This document shows, piece after piece, positions 7,550 to 14,319 of a DNA stretch of 16,198 nt (the first letter of the stretch is position 1; each line of letters begins with the position of its first letter). The DNA is from Bacillota bacterium (GTDB lineage: Bacteria > Bacillota > Clostridia > Oscillospirales > Oscillospiraceae). The translations under genes were made by a program, and so were the position numbers. The notes under the pieces are model-generated. The model was not told the origin of the DNA. It saw nothing but the letters and a program-made list of their open reading frames with translations, and did not search any database. The stretch covers positions 1 through 16,198 of the forward strand of contig WQUU01000066.1 in the NCBI GenBank assembly GCA_009781925.1. The letters run 5' to 3'.

Positions 7550-9133
7550 TTACTTGCCGGCCGCCTGTCTCCAGGCGTCGAGCTGTTTCTGGGCGTCGGC
7601 GATCACGTCTGCCAAACCGGCCTGCTGCAGCTTCGCGTTGAGCTCCGGAATCGCTGTCGCGGGATCGAGGGTTCCGGTGGCTAGGCCGGGTGTATACTCG
7701 GCGATAATCGCGCTGATCTGGGCGTTTTGGGTCTTCATGGCTGTCGGGTCATACTCGAAGCCCAAGATCGGGGAAGCCTGGGCGGACTCGTTCAGCGTCT
7801 GTGTCGCTTCCCAGGTGCCGGGGGCCTGGCCCTCTCTGTAGTAGCCGAGGAACTGGTCGCCGAACATCCAGTCCGTGCCCGGATTGTATGCGCTGTTTGG
7901 CAGCGCGCGCACCGTGTCGGCGGAAATCTTCTCGTAATGAACGCCTTCAATGCCGTGGCACATGAGGTTATAAAGATCCGCGTCGGTGTACATCAGATTG
8001 AAGAACATCATGGCCCTTTCGGGGTTCTTCGAGTTGGCGTTGATCGCCGTGAGCGACGAGGTGACATCCATCGTGCTGATCGTCGGGTCAGTCAGCGGGA
8101 TATCAACCACCTCATAGCCGAGGGAGGCGAATGTCTCGGCAGCGTTGCCCGGCTTCAGGTTTCCGGCCATAAACGCGCCGTACAGCCCGGATTTCTGCTC
8201 AGAATTATAGTCGCTCAGGCTGGCCGCGTCTTTTCTGATGTAGCCTTTCAGGTACCAGTCATGGAGCATGGTGAGCATACTCATCATTTCCGGCGTTTCG
8301 TACCTGTTTTTCACCGTAAGGTTCGGGTCCTTCACATCGATGATCAGCGGGTTGGATTCGTTTCCGGTCACATTGTCATAGGTATAGCCGGTGTTCTTGT
8401 CAAATGTCACCGGGATGGACAGCGGGGTCGCCAAGTATGGGGTCACGCCGGGCTCGTTCGCCTTGATTTCCGCAAAAAACGGCTCCATGTCCGCCAGCGA
8501 CTTAACTTGCGTGACATCGAATTTATACTTATCGATTAAGTCTTTCCGCGCGTCGAGGCCGTTCACTTTGCACATGATCTGGTAGTGCGGGATACCATAG
8601 AGAACACCGTTGATTTTCGCCGCGTCAAAGTATTTCGCGGGAACCGCCGCCGTGATCCCCTGGCCGTATTGGGCGAGAAGATCGTCCAGCGGGGCAAACG
8701 CGCCTTTGGCCACCGCGTTCACGTAGTTGTTTGTCCACGAGGCCGTGTAGCAGAGATCCCAGTCCTCGCCCGAGGTATAGACCAGATTCATCTTGTCGTC
8801 GTAGCTGCCCCAGTCAACGGTCTTAATTGTAATCGTGGCGTTGATCTTTGCCTGGGTGATTTTGTTCATCGCGTCGGTCACGGCTTGCAGATCAGGCTGT
8901 GCCGACCCGACAATGTACCAGGTCAAGTTCACCGGCGGAAGCTGTGACGCGTCTGTGGCACTCGGCGATGCGGCAGTCGTGGGTGTTGCGGCAGCCGTGC
9001 CGCTCGGTGTACTTGTTGCAGGACTGTTCGTCGGAGTGGGGCTGGTTCCGCCGCATCCTGTGAGAACCAGTCCAAAAACGAGAACAGCAGCCAGCAACAA
9101 AGCGGTTGCCTTTGAAAAGTAACTCTTCTTCAT
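7550..9133 (-). CDS. ABC transporter solute-binding lipoprotein, LplA-type (CUT1 family)
   Basis: 527 aa extracellular sugar-binding protein that would deliver oligosaccharides to the two permeases encoded just upstream. It has a lipoprotein signal peptide: MKKSYFSKA, a hydrophobic core, then lipobox LTGC with Cys27 as the lipidated residue. A Thr/Pro/Ser-rich tether (about 28-65) follows, then the binding domain starting near PPVNLTWYIVGSAQP. The C-terminal segment (about 455-525: GFEYDPTAMKTQNAQISAII, EYTPGLATGTLDP, ADAQKQLDAW) matches the DUF3502-type ending typical of LplA-like proteins. The start at 9133 is supported by GAGGTGG six bases upstream; the frame is open further up to 9286, but that would bury the signal peptide and overlap the permease gene. 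It is preceded by 59 bases without a gene. The ligand is unknown; the gene company suggests a galactose- or fucose-containing oligosaccharide. Confidence 0.93.
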   Translation of the reverse strand: MKKSYFSKATALLLAAVLVFGLVLTGCGGTSPTPTNSPATSTPSGTAAATPTTAASPSATDASQLPPVNLTWYIVGSAQPDLQAVTDAMNKITQAKINATITIKTVDWGSYDDKMNLVYTSGEDWDLCYTASWTNNYVNAVAKGAFAPLDDLLAQYGQGITAAVPAKYFDAAKINGVLYGIPHYQIMCKVNGLDARKDLIDKYKFDVTQVKSLADMEPFFAEIKANEPGVTPYLATPLSIPVTFDKNTGYTYDNVTGNESNPLIIDVKDPNLTVKNRYETPEMMSMLTMLHDWYLKGYIRKDAASLSDYNSEQKSGLYGAFMAGNLKPGNAAETFASLGYEVVDIPLTDPTISTMDVTSSLTAINANSKNPERAMMFFNLMYTDADLYNLMCHGIEGVHYEKISADTVRALPNSAYNPGTDWMFGDQFLGYYREGQAPGTWEATQTLNESAQASPILGFEYDPTAMKTQNAQISAIIAEYTPGLATGTLDPATAIPELNAKLQQAGLADVIADAQKQLDAWRQAAGK

Positions 9134-9139
9134 TTTTTT

Positions 9140-9146
9140 CCACCTC
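9140..9146 (-). promoter_or_regulatory. Ribosome binding site that decides the solute-binding protein start
   Basis: GAGGTGG is separated by an A-run of six bases from the ATG at 9133. It supports a start at the lipoprotein signal sequence, not at the upstream in-frame ATG at 9286 inside the permease gene. Confidence 0.8.
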
Positions 9147-9192
9147 AATAAAAAATATTTTGTTATCCGGTTTCCCGGTAATAACCTCGTGG

Positions 9193-10095
9193 TCAGCCTT
9201 TCACGGCGCCTACCGTCAGGCCTTTGACAAAAAACCTCTGAAAAAACGGAAATACAAAGAGCATGGGGCCCGCCGCCAGCAGACACATGGCCATCCGGGC
9301 CGACTCGCTCGGCAGATTGGCGCCCGCGCCAACCCCGGCGTTGACACCGAGTGAGCTGTTTAGGAATGTTAAATTTGACATGATGCGATACAGCAAAAAT
9401 TGCAGGGTATAAAGTTTATTATTGTCGATAAACAGCAAGCTGAGCCAATAGTCGTTCCAGAACATGAGTACGGAGAACAATCCCACAGTCGCCAAGCCGG
9501 GTTTGTTGATCGGCAGAATAATTCTGAAAAATATTCTGTATTCACTGCAGCCGTCAATTTTCGCGGATTCTATAATAGAAAACGGCGTTGTGGAAAGGAA
9601 GCCTTTCATGAGTAAAACAAACCAAGGCGTCACCAGATACGGCACGAAGAGAGCGAAGATTGTATTGCTCATGTGGAATGTACGCGAAATCAATATGTAC
9701 CACGGCACCAATCCGCCGCTGAACAGCATTGTAAAAAATATATAAAAAGATGTTTTATTCGCAAGCGGATAGTCCTTCCTCGAAATCACATAGGCCAGCA
9801 TCGAGGAGATCAGCATCGAGAAAAACGTACCGAGAACCGTGACGATGATGGTAATAAAATACGAGTGAATCAATTGACCCGGATTTGCGAAAATCATTTT
9901 ATAGGCTTCGAAGGAGATGCTTCTCGGCAGCAGCGAATAACCGTCCGCGACGATTCCCTTTTGGCTGGTGATGGATATGGTGATTACGAGCAAAATCGGT
10001 AATATACAAAATGCCGCAAATACAGCGAGAATAACGGTTGATATGACGCTGGCTTTTTTGCTTTCCACTGTCTTATCCTCATTTCTTTTCCGCAT
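9193..10095 (-). CDS. ABC sugar transporter permease, LplC/CUT1-type
   Basis: 300 aa inner-membrane subunit of an oligosaccharide importer, paired with the permease gene just upstream. Hydrophobic segments begin with ISTVILAVFAAFCILPILLV, and about six membrane spans can be seen. The cytoplasmic EAA loop that docks the ATPase is at about 175-197 (ESAKIDGCSEYRIFFRIILP). The protein ends in FFVKGLTVGAVKG, a common ending for this subunit type. Length is normal for the family. The ATG at 10095 has only a weak ribosome site, whereas an in-frame GTG at 10068 (codon 10) has GAGGAT at a good distance, so translation may start there and give a 291-residue protein. The gene lies 37 bases after the first permease and 59 bases before the binding protein, which fits one transcript. 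Confidence 0.93.
   Translation of the reverse strand: MRKRNEDKTVESKKASVISTVILAVFAAFCILPILLVITISITSQKGIVADGYSLLPRSISFEAYKMIFANPGQLIHSYFITIIVTVLGTFFSMLISSMLAYVISRKDYPLANKTSFYIFFTMLFSGGLVPWYILISRTFHMSNTIFALFVPYLVTPWFVLLMKGFLSTTPFSIIESAKIDGCSEYRIFFRIILPINKPGLATVGLFSVLMFWNDYWLSLLFIDNNKLYTLQFLLYRIMSNLTFLNSSLGVNAGVGAGANLPSESARMAMCLLAAGPMLFVFPFFQRFFVKGLTVGAVKG
10075..10080 (-). promoter_or_regulatory. Possible ribosome binding site for a GTG start of the second permease
   Basis: GAGGAT ends six bases before the in-frame GTG at 10068. It is a better match than anything before the ATG at 10095, where only AGAGA is seen. The GTG start would drop nine charged residues and leave MESKKASVIS before the first membrane span. 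Confidence 0.4.
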
Positions 10096-10132
10096 GTACA
10101 GTCTCTATGGGACAACACATCGTGAAACCTTG

Positions 10133-11050
10133 TTAAAAGAGCGCGTTTTCTGGATTTATTTTTTTAATAATTTTGTTGGTTCCCAAGACCAGAACAAACC
10201 CCACAACGGACTGGTAAATTCCGGCCGCCGAGGACATCCCAATATCCCCCATCGTTTTCAGCGAACGGTAGACGAAGGTGTCAACCACGTCTGTTGTGGG
10301 ATACAGCAAAGCCGAGTTGCGGGTGACATTGAAAATCATATCAAAATTGCCGGTAAAAATTTTACCGATTTGCAGCAGCACCATAATTGAAATAAGCGGG
10401 GTCAAAAGCGGCAGCGTAATTCTTCTTATTTGCTGAAGTTTACTGGCACCGTCCAGCTTGGCCGCCTCGTAGAGCTCTTTGTCGATTCCCAAAATCCCGG
10501 CGAAATAAATAATCGCGTAATAGCCGGCGTTCTTCCATACATATGTAATTGGCAAAATCACCGGCCAATACTTGGGGTCGTTGTACCACAACACCGGATC
10601 CTGTCCGAAAATTTTAAGAATATTGTTCAGCATCCCATGGTTCATATCGAACATTCCAAGGAATACGTAACCGACGACAACCCACGACAGAAAATACGGA
10701 AAAAACATTGCCGTCTGAAGAACTTTGACCGTCTTCCGGGCCAGCTCATTGAGCATGATCGCGATGGCGAGGGACACAATGAGCAGAGCAATAATGAAGG
10801 TGGCGTTCAGGAGTAGCGTATTTCTGGTGATTCGAATGGCGTTATCGGAATTGAACAGGAATTTGAAGTTCTCAAACCCCACCCACGGACTCTTCCAAAA
10901 GCCCAGATTATATTTATAGTCTTTAAACGGAAGGATCAATCCATACATTGGGATGTACGAAAAGATGAACACAAACACAACGGCAGGTAATGACAGGAAA
11001 AAAAGCTCCTTATGTTTGAGAAACCGCTTGAAGCGTTTTGAACGGCCCAT
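10133..11050 (-). CDS. ABC sugar transporter permease, LplB/CUT1-type
   Basis: 305 aa membrane subunit of the same CUT1 importer as the next gene. It has a short basic N-terminus (MGRSKRFKRFLKHKE), then a first membrane span (about residues 16-36, FFLSLPAVVFVFIFSYIPMY) and further spans. The EAA loop at about 192-214 (YEAAKLDGASKLQQIRRITL) is the expected contact for a nucleotide-binding subunit. The C-terminus KKINPENALF has the short polar form usual for LplB-like proteins. The ATG at 11050 has AAGGAGAG nine bases upstream. No ATPase gene lies in this cluster; CUT1 importers of this type often use a shared MsmX-like ATPase encoded elsewhere. The leader upstream carries a palindrome matching one in front of lacI, so the gene is probably under the local repressor. 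Confidence 0.94.
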   Translation of the reverse strand: MGRSKRFKRFLKHKELFFLSLPAVVFVFIFSYIPMYGLILPFKDYKYNLGFWKSPWVGFENFKFLFNSDNAIRITRNTLLLNATFIIALLIVSLAIAIMLNELARKTVKVLQTAMFFPYFLSWVVVGYVFLGMFDMNHGMLNNILKIFGQDPVLWYNDPKYWPVILPITYVWKNAGYYAIIYFAGILGIDKELYEAAKLDGASKLQQIRRITLPLLTPLISIMVLLQIGKIFTGNFDMIFNVTRNSALLYPTTDVVDTFVYRSLKTMGDIGMSSAAGIYQSVVGFVLVLGTNKIIKKINPENALF

Positions 11051-11092
11051 GTCTGTAGTCTCTCCTTACATCAGATTGCAACGCGCGGAAGG

Positions 11093-11110
11093 GCGCGAAA
11101 CGTTTCGTTT
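11093..11110 (-). promoter_or_regulatory. Predicted LacI-family operator in the permease operon leader
   Basis: GCGCGAAACGTTTCGTTT contains a perfect 12-bp palindrome, CGAAACGTTTCG, at 11096-11107 with the central CG typical of LacI-family operators. It matches 15 of 18 bases of the site over the lacI promoter (12243-12260). It does not fit the CcpA cre consensus in its outer bases. It lies between the best promoter candidates and the permease start, so bound repressor would block the polymerase from a downstream position. Confidence 0.65.
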
Positions 11111-11139
11111 CTGTGGTGACATTTACCCTGCTTCTAGAA

Positions 11140-11169
11140 ATGATAGCAACTCCCATTATATTTCATCAA
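11140..11169 (-). promoter_or_regulatory. Candidate promoter for the permease operon
   Basis: In the 128 bases between lacI and the first permease, the minus strand offers TTGATG (11164-11169), an 18-base gap and TATCAT (11140-11145). A perfect TATAAT (11155-11160) also lies here but lacks a good -35 box 17 bases upstream. Either would start transcription 20-50 bases before the operator at 11093-11110. The choice between the two is not clear, and read-through from lacI is also possible. Confidence 0.4.
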
Positions 11170-11178
11170 AACATATGG

Positions 11179-12183
11179 CTACCGGACATTGCAGACGGAA
11201 TCTCCCAACTCCAACCTTGCCTCCATCACAATAACCTCGGGAGGATAATCTTCTTTCGCCGACAATCTTTTTAACAGCAGCTCTGCGGCAGTCTTTGAAA
11301 TTGCTTCCATGGGCTGTATGACGATTGTAAGCTTTGGGATAATTACTTTCGCCAGTTCCAGGTTGTCAAATCCGATCACGGAAATTTCCGACCCAATTTT
11401 TATGCCCATCTCGTTGATGGCGACAATCGCTCCCAGGGTAAACTCATAATTGGACAAAAATACCGCGGAGGGCGGCGAGACATTCTCCATTAACCGTTTG
11501 AATCCATTGTATCCGCCCGTGAGCGTTGCCTCCTCGCGGATGTCCAAACTTTCATCATAGAGAATGCCCACCTCTGAGAGAGCTTCCCTATAGCCGGCCC
11601 TTCTCTCATGCATCGTGTAAGTATTTTTAATTCCGGTAATTACGCCAATCCTCCGGTGCCCCATCTGGATGATGTCGGCCACAGCCTTTTTAGAGACAGC
11701 CCGGTTGTTGATAATGACCGCGTCTGTTTCGATTTCACTGACCAATCGGTCAATTTGTACGACAGGAATTTTCTCTCTGATGGCCAACGCGAGAACTCTA
11801 TCCTGTCTTTCGTCAGGAATGGCTAGGAAGCCATCCACCTTTTTATCAATTAAGAATTGCATTGCCTGTCTCTCAAGGGCAATGTCGCTCCTGTAATCGC
11901 ATACGATTACGCCATATCCGTTGCGACGTAAAATATCCTGCGTATTTACAACCAGCGCCGTGTTAAATGTGGAATTCAGCTCGGGGATCAAAACTCCGAT
12001 CATATTGGACTTATTCGTTTTTAAACTCCTGGCAAACTGGTTCACCTTAAAGTCCAGATTGCTGACCGCTTCGTCGATGAGTTCCCGGTTCCTGTCCAGC
12101 ACATGCCCGCCGTTCAAATATTTGGAAATCGTCGAAAGAGAGAGCCCAGTTTTCTTTTGCACATCTTTTATAGTCGGCTTCAA
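11179..12183 (-). CDS. LacI-family transcriptional repressor of the glycan cluster
   Basis: 334 aa, normal for the family. The N-terminal helix-turn-helix (about 3-24: TIKDVQKKTGLSLSTISKYL) is followed by the hinge region and a periplasmic-binding-protein-like sugar-sensing domain from about 60 (MIGVLIPELNSTF, GHRRIGVITG, ISVIGFDNLELAKVIIPKLT). The start codon is TTG at 12183, preceded by AGAGGAAG six bases upstream; there is no suitable ATG nearby, and starting later would cut into the DNA-binding helix. A rare TTG start fits low-level repressor synthesis. Its own promoter is a consensus sigma-A promoter overlapped by a palindrome, which suggests autorepression, and a near copy of the palindrome sits in the permease leader. 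The inducing sugar is unknown. Confidence 0.95.
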   Translation of the reverse strand: MKPTIKDVQKKTGLSLSTISKYLNGGHVLDRNRELIDEAVSNLDFKVNQFARSLKTNKSNMIGVLIPELNSTFNTALVVNTQDILRRNGYGVIVCDYRSDIALERQAMQFLIDKKVDGFLAIPDERQDRVLALAIREKIPVVQIDRLVSEIETDAVIINNRAVSKKAVADIIQMGHRRIGVITGIKNTYTMHERRAGYREALSEVGILYDESLDIREEATLTGGYNGFKRLMENVSPPSAVFLSNYEFTLGAIVAINEMGIKIGSEISVIGFDNLELAKVIIPKLTIVIQPMEAISKTAAELLLKRLSAKEDYPPEVIVMEARLELGDSVCNVR

Positions 12184-12242
12184 AAATATCTTCCTCTATC
12201 TCGTTGACGCTTTCATGTAACGGAGTTCAAGCGGGCCGGCAA

Positions 12243-12260
12243 GCGCGAATCGTTTTGATT
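12243..12260 (-). promoter_or_regulatory. Predicted LacI-family operator over the lacI transcription start
   Basis: GCGCGAATCGTTTTGATT shares 15 of 18 bases with the palindromic site at 11093-11110 and keeps the central CG. It begins six bases downstream of the -10 box of the lacI promoter, so it covers the predicted first transcribed bases, a usual position for autorepression. Confidence 0.65.
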
Positions 12261-12265
12261 TATGC

Positions 12266-12294
12266 ATTATAACACTATATTGCTCGAATGTCAA
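12266..12294 (-). promoter_or_regulatory. Consensus sigma-A promoter of lacI
   Basis: On the minus strand, TTGACA (12289-12294), a 17-base spacer and TATAAT (12266-12271) form a perfect consensus promoter. It faces the repressor gene and leaves a leader of about 75 bases. If there is no terminator after lacI, this promoter could also feed the transporter genes. Confidence 0.88.
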
Positions 12295-12394
12295 TACATA
12301 AATAGTACAATTTACTAGATTACATATAATTACATTCCACCAAATCTCAACCAGTCGGACACGCGCAATTTTTCGACCGGGTGAAAACAGCGGA

Positions 12395-12423
12395 TTGCAA
12401 TCCCGTGCGGGATGCAGTATAAT
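12395..12423 (+). promoter_or_regulatory. Promoter of the plus-strand mutarotase operon
   Basis: TTGCAA (12395-12400), a 17-base spacer and TATAAT (12418-12423) form a strong plus-strand promoter. Predicted transcription starts near 12430, downstream of the ATG at 12412, which therefore cannot be the start codon. The lacI and mutarotase promoters point away from each other with about 100 bases between their -35 boxes. Confidence 0.8.
12400..12413 (+). promoter_or_regulatory. Palindrome in the spacer of the mutarotase-operon promoter
   Basis: ATCCCG (12400-12405), TG, CGGGAT (12408-12413) is a perfect 6-bp inverted repeat between the -35 and -10 boxes. TGC and GCA flank it and extend the symmetry with one extra base on the left. 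A protein bound here would block polymerase directly. The sequence differs from the two LacI-type sites, so a different regulator is possible. Confidence 0.5.
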
Positions 12424-12443
12424 GAAAAACATTACACTGAGTT

Positions 12444-12449
12444 GGGGAG
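12444..12449 (+). promoter_or_regulatory. Ribosome binding site that decides the DUF4380 protein start
   Basis: GGGGAG lies ten bases before the ATG at 12460 and inside the predicted transcript, unlike the ATG at 12412, which overlaps the promoter. Confidence 0.6.
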
Positions 12450-12459
12450 TAAATTTATC

Positions 12460-13410
12460 ATGATAACCGCCATAGAGACTTATCCACCCTTCGGGCGCGC
12501 GTTGCGCATGGAGAACAGACACGTCAAGCTTTTTGTGACGCTGGACGTTGGCCCGCGTATCATCCACTTCGGCCGCCCGGATGGAGAAAACCTTTTCTTT
12601 GTTGACAGTGAGGGCGTTACGGATCAGCCGCTCTCCGGGCTGACAGAAAAATTTGGGACAGACGCCGTGTACCGTTTTTACGGTGGCCACCGCCTTTGGG
12701 TCTGGCCGGAGGAATATGGCTGGACTTACTGCCCGGACAACGCGCCTGTCACAACGGAAGAGAGAGACAGCATCACCTGGTTTACGCCGCCTCCGCAGGC
12801 GGAAAACGGACTCCAGTTGTCTTTGGGTGTCCGCCTGAATGACGAGACCGGGCAAGTAACAATTTTCCACAAGGTACAAAACATCGGACGCGAACAAACG
12901 ACATTGGCCCTTTGGGGAATCACACAGATGGCAAACGGCGGTGTTGAGATCATCCCCCAGTCCAAGCGGGATACGGGGCTCAAGCTGGATCGCACCATTG
13001 CCCTCTGGCCCTATACGGATATGGGCGACAGCCGCATAACCTGGGGAGACGACGCCATCCTGCTGCGCGGAGACCGCGCCGCGGAGCGTCCAATTAAATT
13101 CGGACTGCGCAACCGGCATGGCTGGGCGGCATATTGCCTGGAGAATTTGACCTTTCTCAAACGCTTCGCGCCCGGCCCGGAGGATCAGAATCCCTTTGCC
13201 CTATATCCCGACGAAGGTTGCTCCTTTGAGACGTACACAAACAGCAAATTTGTGGAGATCGAGTCCTTGGGGCCGGTTGTGGAGGCGAGACCAGGAGAGA
13301 GCGCCACACTGATCGAGACCTGGTCGCTGCACGACGGAACCCCGGAATTTGAGCAGGGTAACCCATCGTCAGCGCTGGCTTTCGCACAAAAAATCATAAA
13401 GGCCGACTAA
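12460..13410 (+). CDS. DUF4380-type, galactose-mutarotase-fold protein
   Basis: 316 aa with no signal peptide. It has the N-terminal pattern of this aldose-epimerase-like family: LFVTLDVGPRIIHFGRPDG followed by ENLFFVD, then a conserved YGGHRLWVWPEE block at about residue 75, TYCPDN, and VTIFHKVQNIG in the beta-sandwich core. The fold suggests sugar binding or anomer interconversion, but the usual GalM catalytic His/Glu arrangement cannot be confirmed by eye, so the reaction is unassigned. The start at 12460 is chosen because the ATG at 12412 lies inside the promoter region and would add 16 unrelated residues; GGGGAG precedes 12460. It is the first gene of a three-gene operon, 18 bases before the DUF624 gene, and is divergent from lacI. 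Confidence 0.85.
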   Translation: MITAIETYPPFGRALRMENRHVKLFVTLDVGPRIIHFGRPDGENLFFVDSEGVTDQPLSGLTEKFGTDAVYRFYGGHRLWVWPEEYGWTYCPDNAPVTTEERDSITWFTPPPQAENGLQLSLGVRLNDETGQVTIFHKVQNIGREQTTLALWGITQMANGGVEIIPQSKRDTGLKLDRTIALWPYTDMGDSRITWGDDAILLRGDRAAERPIKFGLRNRHGWAAYCLENLTFLKRFAPGPEDQNPFALYPDEGCSFETYTNSKFVEIESLGPVVEARPGESATLIETWSLHDGTPEFEQGNPSSALAFAQKIIKAD

Positions 13411-13428
13411 AAAAGAAAGGTTTGCCGT

Positions 13429-14319
13429 ATGGCAGGTATTTTTGGACTCTTTGACTATACAAAGCCGGGCAAGGGCGTTCCGAAAGACGCCCCTGAAAAA
13501 CGTCCCTTTTTCCTGTTTTTTGAACTCCTTTGGCGGAAGTTGAGCCAGATCATTCTGCTTAACCTGATCTATTTTATCATCTTGCTCCCGCTGCTCACCG
13601 CTGTATATTTTATTGTATACGGTTTTATCTTTTCGCGGCTGCAGCAGGCCGGTGCCGACGCCGTGGCGCAGACTGGCGTTAATTTCTCCGAAGTGACAGT
13701 CCCCGCGCTGCCGGGACTGTTGCTGGCCGCGGCGCGGGCCATACCGGCCGTACTGCGTTATGCGCTTCTGGCCGCGTCGGTTGTTCTATACGGACCGGCC
13801 AGTTGCGCGCTGGCATTCATGCTCCGAAACTTTGTACAGCAGCAACATGTCTGGATTTCGGACTTCTTTGAAAGGCTCAGGCAAAACTTTAAGCAGGGTT
13901 TGGCATTAGGGTTGCTCGACGTCTTTTTACTCGTTCTGCTTATTTTCAATATTACGATCACAGGCGGAACGGGATTCATGGTTTTGACTGTGGTTCAATA
14001 CATGTCCATGGCGCTGCTCTTTCTCTATCTCTTGATGCGGCACTATCTCTTTATCATGGCGGTTACCTTTGAACTCAAGCTGGGGCAACTGCTGAAAAAC
14101 GCAATCATTCTCTCCGGCGCGGGTTTCTTACGCAACATTTTGGCACTTGGCATGAATGCCATACTTTTCTTTGTGCCGATTTTTCTATTTCCTGTTGCGG
14201 AGCTTTTGGGCATGCCGCTGCTGCTATTTTCTCTCACAGGTTTTGTAACGATGTTCATCTGTTTTCCTGTACTCAAAAAGTATCTGTTGAACCCTCAGGA
14301 GGAGATTAAGTCATGCTAA
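13429..14319 (+). CDS. DUF624 (YesL-type) integral membrane protein, longer than usual
   Basis: 296 aa with five or six predicted membrane spans. The family signatures are clear: FFELLWRKLSQIILLNLIYF near residue 26 and WISDFFERLRQNFKQGLALG near residue 142. DUF624 proteins are usually about 200-220 residues. This one carries an extra stretch between the first and second spans (about 70-103, Ala/Leu/Pro-rich) and a long hydrophobic C-terminal part (about 226-285). Family members often sit beside LplABC-type importers in pectin and other glycan clusters, but their function is not known. GAAAGG lies eight bases before the start. The stop codon overlaps the start of fucU by seven bases, which indicates translational coupling. 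Confidence 0.88.
   Translation: MAGIFGLFDYTKPGKGVPKDAPEKRPFFLFFELLWRKLSQIILLNLIYFIILLPLLTAVYFIVYGFIFSRLQQAGADAVAQTGVNFSEVTVPALPGLLLAAARAIPAVLRYALLAASVVLYGPASCALAFMLRNFVQQQHVWISDFFERLRQNFKQGLALGLLDVFLLVLLIFNITITGGTGFMVLTVVQYMSMALLFLYLLMRHYLFIMAVTFELKLGQLLKNAIILSGAGFLRNILALGMNAILFFVPIFLFPVAELLGMPLLLFSLTGFVTMFICFPVLKKYLLNPQEEIKSC
14297..14304 (+). promoter_or_regulatory. Ribosome binding site of fucU inside the DUF624 gene
   Basis: AGGAGGAG, eight bases before the ATG at 14313, lies within the last codons of the DUF624 gene. This fixes the fucU start and the overlap of the two genes. Confidence 0.8.

Noticed and set aside
7727..8539. Plus-strand open frame (270 codons) opposite the solute-binding protein gene
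   Set aside because: No family pattern, no ribosome site, and His/Arg/Val-rich composition typical of an antisense frame.
9134..9286. Longer N-terminus of the solute-binding protein starting at 9286
   Set aside because: It would overlap the permease gene and place the lipoprotein signal in the middle of the protein; the ATG at 9133 has a good ribosome site.
12412..12459. Upstream ATG that would lengthen the DUF4380 protein by 16 residues
   Set aside because: It overlaps the promoter: the -10 box TATAAT is at 12418-12423, so this ATG would not be in the transcript. The added residues also do not resemble the family N-terminus.
12196..13119. Long minus-strand open frame (307 codons) opposite the DUF4380 gene
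   Set aside because: It has no recognisable domain, lies antisense to a well-supported gene and runs through the divergent promoter region; it is a shadow of the codon usage on the other strand.
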